Below, piece after piece: positions 1-6,262 of a stretch of DNA of 21,692 bases (position 1 is the first letter of the stretch; every line of letters starts with the position of its first letter). The notes beneath the pieces were generated by a model. That model was not told the origin of the DNA. It searched no databases and saw only the letters and a program-made list of their open reading frames with translations. Position numbers and translations under genes: made by a program. This DNA is from Eudoraea sp. (lineage in GTDB: Bacteria > Bacteroidota > Bacteroidia > Flavobacteriales > Flavobacteriaceae): assembly GCA_013042125.1 (NCBI GenBank), contig JABDQS010000097.1, positions 1 to 21,692 of the forward strand, read 5' to 3'.

Positions 1-339
1 GTAATAAGCTGGGTATGTATACTCAGTATCTTCCGAAGAAATCAACAACATAAGGTACTCCTTACCTCAATGCTTATGATCCTGACAGTCTATTTATTAT
101 TGTCCTCTACCGTGCATCCCTGGTATATTATTTCACTAGTGTTATTGTGTCTTTTCTCGGAATATCGATTTCCACTGGTTTGGTCCGCCACGGTGATTTT
201 AAGTTACTCGGCCTATGCCAATCCTGATTTTGACGAAACTATGTGGTTATTGATCATTGAATATTTAACGGTAATTGGGTTTTTGGTATACGAATTATTT
301 AAGCGACAAGGCATAAAATCATTAATTCCCAAAAATTAA
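1..339 (+). CDS. C-terminal end of a polytopic membrane protein, possibly a GT-C type mannosyltransferase (partial)
   Basis: The frame is open from base 1 to the TAA at 337-339, so this is the last 112 residues of a gene that starts before the window, not a small gene starting at the ATG at 70. The visible part alternates hydrophobic stretches (around residues 24-35, 39-49, 54-68 and 81-95) with short polar links, and ends in a basic cytoplasmic-looking tail (KRQGIKSLIPKN). The motif STVHPWYI in the first membrane stretch resembles the HPWY-type motif near the C-terminus of polyprenol-phosphate-dependent mannosyltransferases of the DUF2029/GT-C group. That family call rests on one short motif and general topology, so it is tentative. 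It is not obviously linked to the arginine operon downstream, from which it is separated by a 216-base leader with its own promoter candidate. Confidence 0.6.
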   Translation, partial: VISWVCILSIFRRNQQHKVLLTSMLMILTVYLLLSSTVHPWYIISLVLLCLFSEYRFPLVWSATVILSYSAYANPDFDETMWLLIIEYLTVIGFLVYELFKRQGIKSLIPKN

Positions 340-370
340 AGGCTTCATGGGGTTAGTTCAATTTAATTTG

Positions 371-378
371 TACATTTG
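371..378 (+). promoter_or_regulatory. Bacteroidota -7 promoter element upstream of the arginine operon
   Basis: TACATTTG is a perfect match to the Bacteroidota -7 consensus TAnnTTTG. No clear TTG (-33) is found 17-23 bases upstream; only weak T-rich sequence (TTAGTTC at 353-359) lies nearby. If used, transcription would start about 4-8 bases after the element, at about 382-386, which is right at the ATG of the leader ORF at 385. It is the only perfect match I see between the upstream gene and the first operon gene. Confidence 0.5.
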
Positions 379-384
379 AGGTTC

Positions 385-468
385 ATGATAACCAATGCAC
401 ACACGTATACGAATCAAAGAATAGCCTCCGGGGCTGCTTCTTTTGTGCCAACTCGTCGTCGCCCGTAA
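385..468 (+). CDS. Candidate arginine leader peptide (27 aa, ends T-R-R-R-P)
   Basis: This is a 27-codon ORF from ATG 385 to TAA 466-468, lying between a -7 promoter element and the first gene of the arginine operon. The peptide begins MITNAHTYTNQ and ends SFVPTRRRP. Arg24-26 are encoded by CGT CGT CGC at 454-462, followed by Pro27 and stop. A short upstream ORF with a run of codons for the end product of the operon is the hallmark of ribosome-mediated attenuation, as in the his, trp and leu leaders of other bacteria. Slow Arg-tRNA supply would stall a ribosome on the CGT/CGC run and cover the hairpin at 460-473. Arg12 (AGA) is the only other Arg. The predicted start of transcription leaves almost no 5' UTR. 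No homologue could be searched, so the ORF is supported by position, codon content and the overlapping RNA structure only. Confidence 0.6.
   Translation: MITNAHTYTNQRIASGAASFVPTRRRP
415..445 (+). promoter_or_regulatory. Leader RNA hairpin 1 (inside the leader ORF)
   Basis: AGCC (423-426) pairs with GGCT (432-435) around a short CCGG-containing loop. The stem extends outward through T422-G436, a bulged C437, AAAGAA (416-421) with TTCTTT (438-443), a bulged T444, and C415-G445. This gives about 12 pairs. It lies inside the leader ORF, upstream of the Arg codons, so a translating ribosome would melt it. It could act as a polymerase pause hairpin. Confidence 0.45.
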
Positions 469-473
469 GGGTG
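460..473 (+). promoter_or_regulatory. Leader RNA hairpin 2 with a GTAA (GNRA) loop holding the leader stop codon
   Basis: CGCCC (460-464) can pair with GGGTG (469-473), with one G-U pair, around the tetraloop GTAA (465-468). The loop contains the TAA stop codon of the leader ORF, and the 5' arm is the third Arg codon plus the Pro codon. A ribosome stalled on the Arg codons, or terminating at the stop, would block this hairpin. No U-run follows, so it is not an intrinsic terminator by itself. Confidence 0.4.
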
Positions 474-485
474 CTCCTCTCTCAT

Positions 486-507
486 GGAAATAGGTGAGTC
501 CATTTCC
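486..507 (+). promoter_or_regulatory. Leader RNA hairpin 3 downstream of the leader ORF
   Basis: GGAAAT (486-491) pairs perfectly with ATTTCC (502-507) around a 10-base loop. An alternative register pairs ATGGA (484-488) with TCCAT (499-503), and CTCA (481-484) can also pair with TGAG (495-498). These mutually exclusive pairings are what a switching leader needs, but no run of T follows (next bases are GCAACGATCC), so the regulatory outcome cannot be read directly. Confidence 0.35.
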
Positions 508-555
508 GCAACGATCCTTCAGTCATATATAGTTTACGATTAATTTTTATAAGCA

Positions 556-1170
556 ATGGACATTGTAATTGCTAACGAATCACATATTAAATACGCTACG
601 GTTATTAGCGAAACAATCTCAGAATCTGCCAAGGTAAGGGGTACAGGTATTGCTAAAAGAACGCCCGATTATATAATCAAAAGGCTGGTAAATGGTAATG
701 CGGTCATAGCGCTGGATGAGGATACGTTTGCGGGCTTTTGCTATATAGAGGTTTGGGGGCATCAGAAATTTGTGGCCAATTCCGGACTAATTGTCCATCC
801 TGATTATCGCAATCAGGGACTGGCAAAAAAAATTAAAAAGGCCATTTTTGAACTATCTCTAAAAAAATTTCCGGAAGCAAAGATCTTTGGCATCACAACA
901 GGCTTGGCGGTGATGAAAATGAATTATGAACTGGGTTACAAGCCAGTTACCTTTTCGGAGCTAACAGAAGATCCTGATTTTTGGAAGGGTTGCCAGACCT
1001 GTAAGAACTTTGATATCCTAACAAGGACAGAACGGAAAATGTGCCTTTGTACAGGAATGTTATATGATCCTGCTTTTAAAGGAAAAAAACAAAAAAAGAA
1101 AGTTAACAGAAAGGCCTTTCAGCGATTAACGAGTATTAAAGAGCAACTTTTCCTCAAAAAGAAAAAATAA
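556..1170 (+). CDS. GNAT-family N-acyltransferase, candidate N-acylglutamate synthase, first gene of the arginine operon
   Basis: This 204-residue protein has a GNAT fold: beta-strand region with IVIANESHIKYA at the start, a central strand FCYIEVWG (61-68), and the acetyl-CoA pyrophosphate-binding motif RNQGLA (residues 85-90, fitting Q/R-x-x-G-x-G/A). After the GNAT core comes a Cys group, C146-x2-C149 and C163-x-C165, that could bind zinc, then a very basic tail ending KKKK. ArgJ is absent here and the pathway uses an N-acyl-ornithine carbamoyltransferase, so a separate enzyme must acylate glutamate. Being first in the operon, 4 bases ahead of argG, makes this protein the natural candidate for that ArgA step, with acetyl-CoA or succinyl-CoA as donor. 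The family is seen; the substrate is inferred from context. The tail is encoded across two A7 tracts (1083-1089 and 1091-1097). Confidence 0.8.
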   Translation: MDIVIANESHIKYATVISETISESAKVRGTGIAKRTPDYIIKRLVNGNAVIALDEDTFAGFCYIEVWGHQKFVANSGLIVHPDYRNQGLAKKIKKAIFELSLKKFPEAKIFGITTGLAVMKMNYELGYKPVTFSELTEDPDFWKGCQTCKNFDILTRTERKMCLCTGMLYDPAFKGKKQKKKVNRKAFQRLTSIKEQLFLKKKK

Positions 1171-1174
1171 CAAC

Positions 1175-2386
1175 ATGAACACTTCAAACAAAAACAACAA
1201 GAAATTAGTCCTGGCTTACAGTGGTGGGCTAGACACTTCCTACTGTGCTTTGCATCTTTCACAGGACCAGGGGTATGAGGTACATGCTGTTAGTGTAAAT
1301 ACCGGGGGTTTTGACGATGATGAGATTCAGGATATTAAGGAGAAGGCTTTACAATTAGGAGCGCACTCATACAATTCCATTGATGCTATTCAAACCTTTT
1401 ACGACACCGTAGTTAAATACCTCATCTTTGGAAACGTGCTGCGTAATAACACCTATCCATTAAGTGTAAGTGCAGAACGAATTGTTCAGGCGATCGAAAT
1501 TGTGAAGTACGCACAAAAAATAGGTGCTAATGCAATTGCCCATGGAAGTACAGGTGCCGGAAATGATCAGGTGCGTTTTGATATGATCTTTCAGATCATT
1601 GCACCGGAAATTGAGATCATAACCCCTATCCGGGATAACAAACTTTCCAGAGAAGCTGAGATCAACTACCTTCAGAAACACGGAATATCCTATTCCTGGG
1701 AAAAAGCACAGTATTCCATAAATAAAGGCCTTTGGGGAACCTCTGTAGGGGGTGTAGAAACACTCACTTCCGAGAAGGGACTTCCATCTGAAGCCTATCC
1801 CAGTCAACTGAAGTCTCAGAAGCCTAAAGATGTAAAACTCTCCTTTACCAAAGGCGAACTCACTGCAATTGACGGGAAGCCAGGTAGTCCGGTTCAAAAC
1901 ATTGAAAAATTACAGGAATTAACTGCTTCATATGCCATTGGCCGCGATATTCATGTGGGTGATACTATCATAGGGATCAAAGGAAGAGTAGGCTTTGAAG
2001 CCGCAGCACCGTTAGTTATCCTAAAAGCTCATCACCTCCTGGAAAAACATACCCTGAGCAAATGGCAACAGTTTCAAAAAGAACAATTAGGAAACTTTTA
2101 TGGAATGCTATTACATGAAGGAAATTATCTGGATGAAGTTATGAGGAATATTGAAGCCTTTCTGACCGATACACAAAAAAATGTGAGTGGTGACGTTTTT
2201 GTTACCCTCCACCCTTACAGATTTGAACTTAATGGTATCCAATCCAAATATGATCTGATGGCGGCTTCTTTTGGAAGTTATGGGGAAATGAATAAGGCCT
2301 GGACGGCCAACGACGCAAAAGGATTTATAAAGATCCTATCGAATCCTGCAAAAATAGCAACCCAGGTAAATAAACATCATGATTAA
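1175..2386 (+). CDS. argG: Argininosuccinate synthase
   Basis: It joins citrulline and aspartate using ATP to form argininosuccinate, the next to last step of arginine synthesis, in the cytoplasm. The N-terminal ATP pyrophosphatase motif is intact as AYSGGLDTS (residues 14-22). Other family signatures are NNTYPLSVSAERIVQA, HGSTGAGNDQVRFD (ligand-binding loop) and TPIRD. At 403 residues it has the usual length. Only four bases separate it from the GNAT gene, and its last 8 bases overlap argC, so the genes are co-transcribed and probably translationally coupled. The citrulline substrate must be the deacylated product of ArgE in this pathway. Confidence 0.96.
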   Translation: MNTSNKNNKKLVLAYSGGLDTSYCALHLSQDQGYEVHAVSVNTGGFDDDEIQDIKEKALQLGAHSYNSIDAIQTFYDTVVKYLIFGNVLRNNTYPLSVSAERIVQAIEIVKYAQKIGANAIAHGSTGAGNDQVRFDMIFQIIAPEIEIITPIRDNKLSREAEINYLQKHGISYSWEKAQYSINKGLWGTSVGGVETLTSEKGLPSEAYPSQLKSQKPKDVKLSFTKGELTAIDGKPGSPVQNIEKLQELTASYAIGRDIHVGDTIIGIKGRVGFEAAAPLVILKAHHLLEKHTLSKWQQFQKEQLGNFYGMLLHEGNYLDEVMRNIEAFLTDTQKNVSGDVFVTLHPYRFELNGIQSKYDLMAASFGSYGEMNKAWTANDAKGFIKILSNPAKIATQVNKHHD

Positions 2387-3353
2387 CGCGGGTATTATAG
2401 GTGGTTCCGGATATACCGGCGGTGAGTTGATCAGACTCCTGATAAATCATTCTCAGGTAGAGATCAAATTTGTGTACAGCACCACAAGGGCGGGAACAAA
2501 AGTTTCAGCCACTCATTCTGATCTTCTTGGACAAACTGAATTGTTGTTTAGCGATGAGGTTGATCATAATATTGACCTGGTATTCTTATGCTTAGGTCAC
2601 GGAAACTCAACAAAATTTTTACAAAAGCATCCATTCTCAGAGACTACAAGGATCATTGACCTTAGTAATGATTTCAGATTGGAAGCAAACAGTTCCTTTG
2701 AAAGCAGAGAATTTGTGTATGGGCTTCCTGAACTCAACAGAGATCAGATTCAGAAGACCAAGTATCTAGCTAATCCGGGATGTTTTGCCACTGCTATTCA
2801 ATTGGCTTTACTGCCACTTGCCAACGCAAAACTAGTGAACAATGCGGTCCATATCAATGCAACAACAGGAAGTACCGGTGCAGGAGTTGGCCTCTCTCCT
2901 ACTACCCACTTCAGTTGGCGCGAAAACAATATGTCACATTACAAAGCCTTTACTCATCAACATCTGGGTGAGATCAACGAAAGTCTGGAGCACTTACAAA
3001 AAAATAAAGGTAAGCTACTATTCATTCCCAACCGTGGGAATTTTACCAGAGGTATTTGGGCCACAGCTTATACACAATACAAAGGAAGTGAGAGCGAGGC
3101 AATTGGTCTGTTTAAAGACTTTTACAAAGAAGCGCCTTTTACACAGCTCTCTGAAGAAGCTATTGCGTTAAAACAAGTGGTCAACACCAATTACTGTCAC
3201 CTGCATGTAGTAGTGCATGATGAAATGATCCTGATTGCTTCGGCAATAGACAACTTGCTCAAAGGAGCCAGCGGCCAGGCAGTACAAAATATGAACCTTA
3301 TGTTTGGTTTTCCTGAAACGGAAGGCCTACACTTAAAGTCGGGTGTATATTAA
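2379..3353 (+). CDS. argC: N-acyl-gamma-glutamyl-phosphate reductase
   Basis: It reduces N-acylglutamyl phosphate to the semialdehyde with NADPH, the third step of arginine synthesis. The nucleotide-binding loop GGSGYTGGEL is at residues 8-17. The catalytic cysteine is C135 in the motif NPGCFATA, and the conserved active-site His region is YKAFTHQHLGEI (188-199). The C-terminal half carries FIPNRGNFTRGI, a known family signature. At 324 residues it is the compact form found in Bacteroidota. The start overlaps the argG end by 8 bases, which supports this ATG. Its stop codon lies inside the loop of a perfect 8-bp hairpin (3337-3362). Confidence 0.95.
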   Translation: MINAGIIGGSGYTGGELIRLLINHSQVEIKFVYSTTRAGTKVSATHSDLLGQTELLFSDEVDHNIDLVFLCLGHGNSTKFLQKHPFSETTRIIDLSNDFRLEANSSFESREFVYGLPELNRDQIQKTKYLANPGCFATAIQLALLPLANAKLVNNAVHINATTGSTGAGVGLSPTTHFSWRENNMSHYKAFTHQHLGEINESLEHLQKNKGKLLFIPNRGNFTRGIWATAYTQYKGSESEAIGLFKDFYKEAPFTQLSEEAIALKQVVNTNYCHLHVVVHDEMILIASAIDNLLKGASGQAVQNMNLMFGFPETEGLHLKSGVY

Positions 3354-3362
3354 AACCCGACT
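3337..3362 (+). terminator. Hairpin across the argC stop codon, possible intra-operon attenuator or processing site
   Basis: AGTCGGGT (3337-3344) pairs perfectly with ACCCGACT (3355-3362). The 10-base loop contains the argC stop TAA (3351-3353). The next bases are CATAATTTTATAAG, T-rich but without a clean U-run. It lies in the widest gap before argH (47 bases, argC to proC), so it could lower transcription of proC and the later genes or protect the upstream mRNA end. It is not convincing as a full terminator because the operon clearly continues. Confidence 0.45.
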
Positions 3363-3400
3363 CATAATTTTATAAGACAAAAAACCAGAAGAATAAGCAT

Positions 3401-4195
3401 ATGAAAATAGCCATCATTGGAGCCGGGAACCTGGGAATATCCATTGCAGAAGGTGTATTACACAGCAATGGAGCAACTACCATGCATCTCACCAAAAGAC
3501 ACCCGGACACTATCAAGAATTATGAGAAATATGGAAATGTCACCGTTTCATCAGACAATTCCCTGGCAGTAAAACAATCAGACATTCTAATATTTTCAGT
3601 ACAACCCGGGCATTTTGAACAGATCTTAAATGAGATCAAAGAGCATCTCACTGAGAAGCATGTCATTATCTCAACCATCACAGGATTCAGCATTGACAAG
3701 ATCGAATCGATTATAGGGAAGGATACCTTTATCATTCGAAGTATGCCAAACACAGCTATTTCAGTGGGCAAGTCCATGACCTGTTTATGCAGTAATGAAA
3801 TGGGAGCAAAACGCATCGATCTTGCCAAGGCGATCTTTAATAGAATGGGGAATTCCATGGAGATACCTGAAAGCCAGATGCAGGCTGCTACAGTAATATG
3901 TGCAAGTGGCATCGCTTTTTGGATGCGACTTATCCGAGCCACCACTCAGGGAGCCATTCAATTGGGGTTTGATGCGAAAGAGGCGCAAGAATTAGCCATG
4001 CACACCTGTAATGGGGCAGCTGCCTTATTGATAGAATCCGGGAATCATCCGGAAGAAGAAATTGATAGAGTAACAACTCCAATGGGATGTACCATTGAAG
4101 GCTTGAATGAAATGGAACACCAGGGCTTAAGCTCTTCTCTCATACGAGGAATTGTTACTTCATTCGAGAAGATCAGTCAGATTAGAAAAGGTTAA
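3401..4195 (+). CDS. proC: Pyrroline-5-carboxylate reductase
   Basis: It reduces 1-pyrroline-5-carboxylate to proline with NAD(P)H. The N-terminal Rossmann motif is GAGNLG (residues 7-12), and the C-terminal dimerisation/substrate region has VTTPMGCTIEGLNEMEHQGL, matching the family signature VTSPGGTT-x-x-GL. Length is 264 residues, normal for ProC. It is a proline enzyme embedded between argC and argD. The link may be that glutamate semialdehyde/ornithine metabolism feeds both products, or that the enzyme handles cyclised semialdehydes made nearby. The gene follows argC after 47 bases with a hairpin in between, and ends one base before argD starts. ProC identity is clear; a modified role in this operon is only a thought. 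Confidence 0.92.
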   Translation: MKIAIIGAGNLGISIAEGVLHSNGATTMHLTKRHPDTIKNYEKYGNVTVSSDNSLAVKQSDILIFSVQPGHFEQILNEIKEHLTEKHVIISTITGFSIDKIESIIGKDTFIIRSMPNTAISVGKSMTCLCSNEMGAKRIDLAKAIFNRMGNSMEIPESQMQAATVICASGIAFWMRLIRATTQGAIQLGFDAKEAQELAMHTCNGAAALLIESGNHPEEEIDRVTTPMGCTIEGLNEMEHQGLSSSLIRGIVTSFEKISQIRKG

Positions 4196-4196
4196 T

Positions 4197-5324
4197 ATGA
4201 AACTCTTCGACGTATACCCGTTGTACGATATAACACCAGTCTCTGCAGAAGGAGTGATCCTCACGGATGATAAGGGTCAGGACTACCTTGATCTATACGG
4301 GGGTCATGCTGTCATATCTATAGGGCATAAGCATCCGCATTATGTAAAGCGACTCAAAGACCAAATAGATCGGATCGGGTTTTATAGCAATGCCGTCCAA
4401 AATCCTTTGCAACAAGCACTGGCTAAAAAATTGGGCAGTCTTTCGGGCTGCGATGATTATCAGCTATTTATGTGTAATTCCGGAGCAGAAGCCAATGAGA
4501 ATGCCCTTAAACTTGCATCTTTTCACACTGGAAAATCGAGGATCGTGGCTTTTCATAATAGTTTCCATGGACGCACCTCCGCGGCAGTGGCCACTACAGA
4601 TAATCCCGCCATAAACGCCCCAATCAACAAACAGCAAAAGGTCACCTTTTTATCGTTCGAAGATACCCCGGGTTTAAAGCAAGAGTTAAAAAAAGATGAT
4701 GTCTGTGCCGTGATCATGGAGGCAATTCAAGGAGTAGGTGGTTTGGATGAGCCTTCTGCCGGCTTCTACCAGGAGGTAGCTCAAATTTGTAAGGAACACG
4801 AAGTAGTTCTAATCGCAGATGAAGTTCAATCTGGCTTTGGAAGAAGCGGCAAATTCTTCGCCTATCAACATCATGCTATTGAGCCAGACATAATCTCCAT
4901 AGCTAAAGGGATGGGTAACGGGTTTCCTGTAGGTGGTATTTTGATCCATCCAAAGTTCAAAGCTTCTTACGGAATGCTCGGAACTACCTTTGGGGGTAAT
5001 CATTTAGCATGCGCAGCTACCCTGGCAGTCTTGGAAGTTTTAGAACAAGAGAACCTTATTTCAAATGCTGAGAAACTTGGGGTCTATTTTAAGCAAAAAG
5101 CAAATGAAATACCTCAGGTAAAACGAGTAAAAGGAAAGGGGCTGATGCTCGGACTGGAATTTGATTTTGAAGTGGCTCCATTGAGAAAAAAACTCATCTA
5201 TGATCAGCATGTTTTCACCGGTAGCGCAAAAGACAAAAAAGTACTGCGCATACTCCCAGCTCTTACTATTAATAAAGCTCATTTAAATCATTTTTTCGAT
5301 GCTCTAAAACAGGAATTATCATGA
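4197..5324 (+). CDS. argD: N-acylornithine aminotransferase (PLP-dependent)
   Basis: It transfers an amino group from glutamate to N-acylglutamate semialdehyde, giving N-acylornithine. It is a class III aminotransferase of 375 residues. Visible signatures: GAEANENALKLA (96-107) and FHGRTSAA at the PLP phosphate and ring sites, IADEVQSGFGRSG (206-218) with the Asp that contacts the pyridine nitrogen, and SIAKGMGNGFPVGG with Schiff-base lysine K237. An in-frame start 15 codons upstream (4152) is possible but would overlap proC; the ATG at 4197, one base after the proC stop, starts directly with MKLFDVYPLYDI, the usual beginning of the family. The last 4 bases form an ATGA overlap with the carbamoyltransferase gene. 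Confidence 0.95.
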   Translation: MKLFDVYPLYDITPVSAEGVILTDDKGQDYLDLYGGHAVISIGHKHPHYVKRLKDQIDRIGFYSNAVQNPLQQALAKKLGSLSGCDDYQLFMCNSGAEANENALKLASFHTGKSRIVAFHNSFHGRTSAAVATTDNPAINAPINKQQKVTFLSFEDTPGLKQELKKDDVCAVIMEAIQGVGGLDEPSAGFYQEVAQICKEHEVVLIADEVQSGFGRSGKFFAYQHHAIEPDIISIAKGMGNGFPVGGILIHPKFKASYGMLGTTFGGNHLACAATLAVLEVLEQENLISNAEKLGVYFKQKANEIPQVKRVKGKGLMLGLEFDFEVAPLRKKLIYDQHVFTGSAKDKKVLRILPALTINKAHLNHFFDALKQELS

Positions 5325-6262
5325 AGCATTACGTCACAGTAAACGACATAGATTCTTCCAGCGATTGGATAGACCTAGCCGGGGAATTGAAGAAAGACCC
5401 GTTTAAGTATAAAGAGTTAGGCCGGGGTAAATCCATTGGCTTGTTGTTCTTTAACAATAGCTTGCGGACCCGACTTAGCACACAAAAAGCAGCTTTTCAT
5501 TTAGGGATGCACTGCATGATCATGAATTTTGGCAGTGAAGGATGGGCGCTCGAATTTGAAGATGGCACCATCATGGATCAGGGCAAAGCAGAACATATCC
5601 GCGAAGCAGCTCAAGTGGTCTCTCAGTACTGTGATGTTTTGGGAGTTAGAGCCTTCGCCTCCTTATCGAACAAAGAGCAAGATGAAGCAGAGATAGTGTT
5701 GAATGGATTTAAGAAATACGCCACTATTCCTGTATTAAATATGGAAAGTGCAATAGAACATCCTTTGCAGGCCCTTGCGGATCTGATCACAATTGCCGAA
5801 AAAACTGAAAAAAAGAGTCCTAAAGTTGTATTGTCATGGGCACCACATCCTAAGGCCCTTCCACATGCGGTGGCTAATTCCTTTGTGAAGATCATGAAAC
5901 AGAATTCGCAGTTCAATTTTAGTATCACTCATCCCCAGGGATATGAACTCAATCCAGACATCACTAAAGATGTGCCAATTGTGTATGATCAGGAGGAAGC
6001 CCTTGCGGAAGCCGACTTTGTCTATGTTAAGAATTGGAGCAGTTATAGTTCATACGGAAAAGTACTAAGCACAGACCCACATTGGATGATCACAAAGGAG
6101 AAGTTGGGCCAAGCGCAGTTCATGCATTGTTTACCCGTACGGCGAAATGTAGTTGTGGAAGACGCTGTGCTCAACGGCGACCAATCATTGGTCATGGAGC
6201 AAGCAAATAATAGAACTTTTGCGGCTCAGGTAGCTCTCTATAAAATATTAAAAGGATTATGA
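5321..6262 (+). CDS. argF': N-acylornithine carbamoyltransferase, probably N-succinylornithine type
   Basis: It carbamoylates N-acylornithine to N-acylcitrulline. This is the Bacteroidota/Xanthomonas type of transcarbamylase, not a classical OTCase. The carbamoyl-phosphate motif is SLRTR (47-51), followed by the core region HPLQALADL (147-155) and HCLPVRRN (269-276). The protein (313 residues) follows the known Bacteroides fragilis succinylornithine enzyme along its length as I remember that sequence. The residue that decides substrate choice is Pro90 in B. fragilis (succinyl) and Glu92 in Xanthomonas (acetyl). Here the aligned motif MDQGKAEHIREA has Ala90. In published mutational work small residues at this place gave succinyl specificity, so N-succinylornithine is the more likely substrate. 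It has ATGA overlaps with both argD and argB. Confidence 0.93.
   Translation: MKHYVTVNDIDSSSDWIDLAGELKKDPFKYKELGRGKSIGLLFFNNSLRTRLSTQKAAFHLGMHCMIMNFGSEGWALEFEDGTIMDQGKAEHIREAAQVVSQYCDVLGVRAFASLSNKEQDEAEIVLNGFKKYATIPVLNMESAIEHPLQALADLITIAEKTEKKSPKVVLSWAPHPKALPHAVANSFVKIMKQNSQFNFSITHPQGYELNPDITKDVPIVYDQEEALAEADFVYVKNWSSYSSYGKVLSTDPHWMITKEKLGQAQFMHCLPVRRNVVVEDAVLNGDQSLVMEQANNRTFAAQVALYKILKGL

Noticed and set aside
70..339. A separate 89-residue membrane protein starting at the ATG at 70
   Set aside because: The same frame is open back to base 1 with membrane-protein-like sequence, so this is the end of a longer gene.
404..411. Palindrome CGTATACG as a repressor operator for the arginine operon
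   Set aside because: It is only 8 bases, lies inside the leader ORF downstream of the promoter, and has no second copy nearby; chance is likely.
340..555. A known metabolite riboswitch in the arginine leader
   Set aside because: I recognised none of the conserved cores of common riboswitches (TPP, SAM, cobalamin, lysine, glycine); the Arg-codon ORF explains the region better.
1460..1897. 145-residue ORF on the minus strand inside argG
   Set aside because: It is a shadow of the argG reading frame; argG has complete family motifs over the same stretch.
4152..4196. Longer argD start at 4152
   Set aside because: It would lie wholly inside the end of proC and adds residues outside the aminotransferase family; the ATG at 4197 fits the operon spacing.
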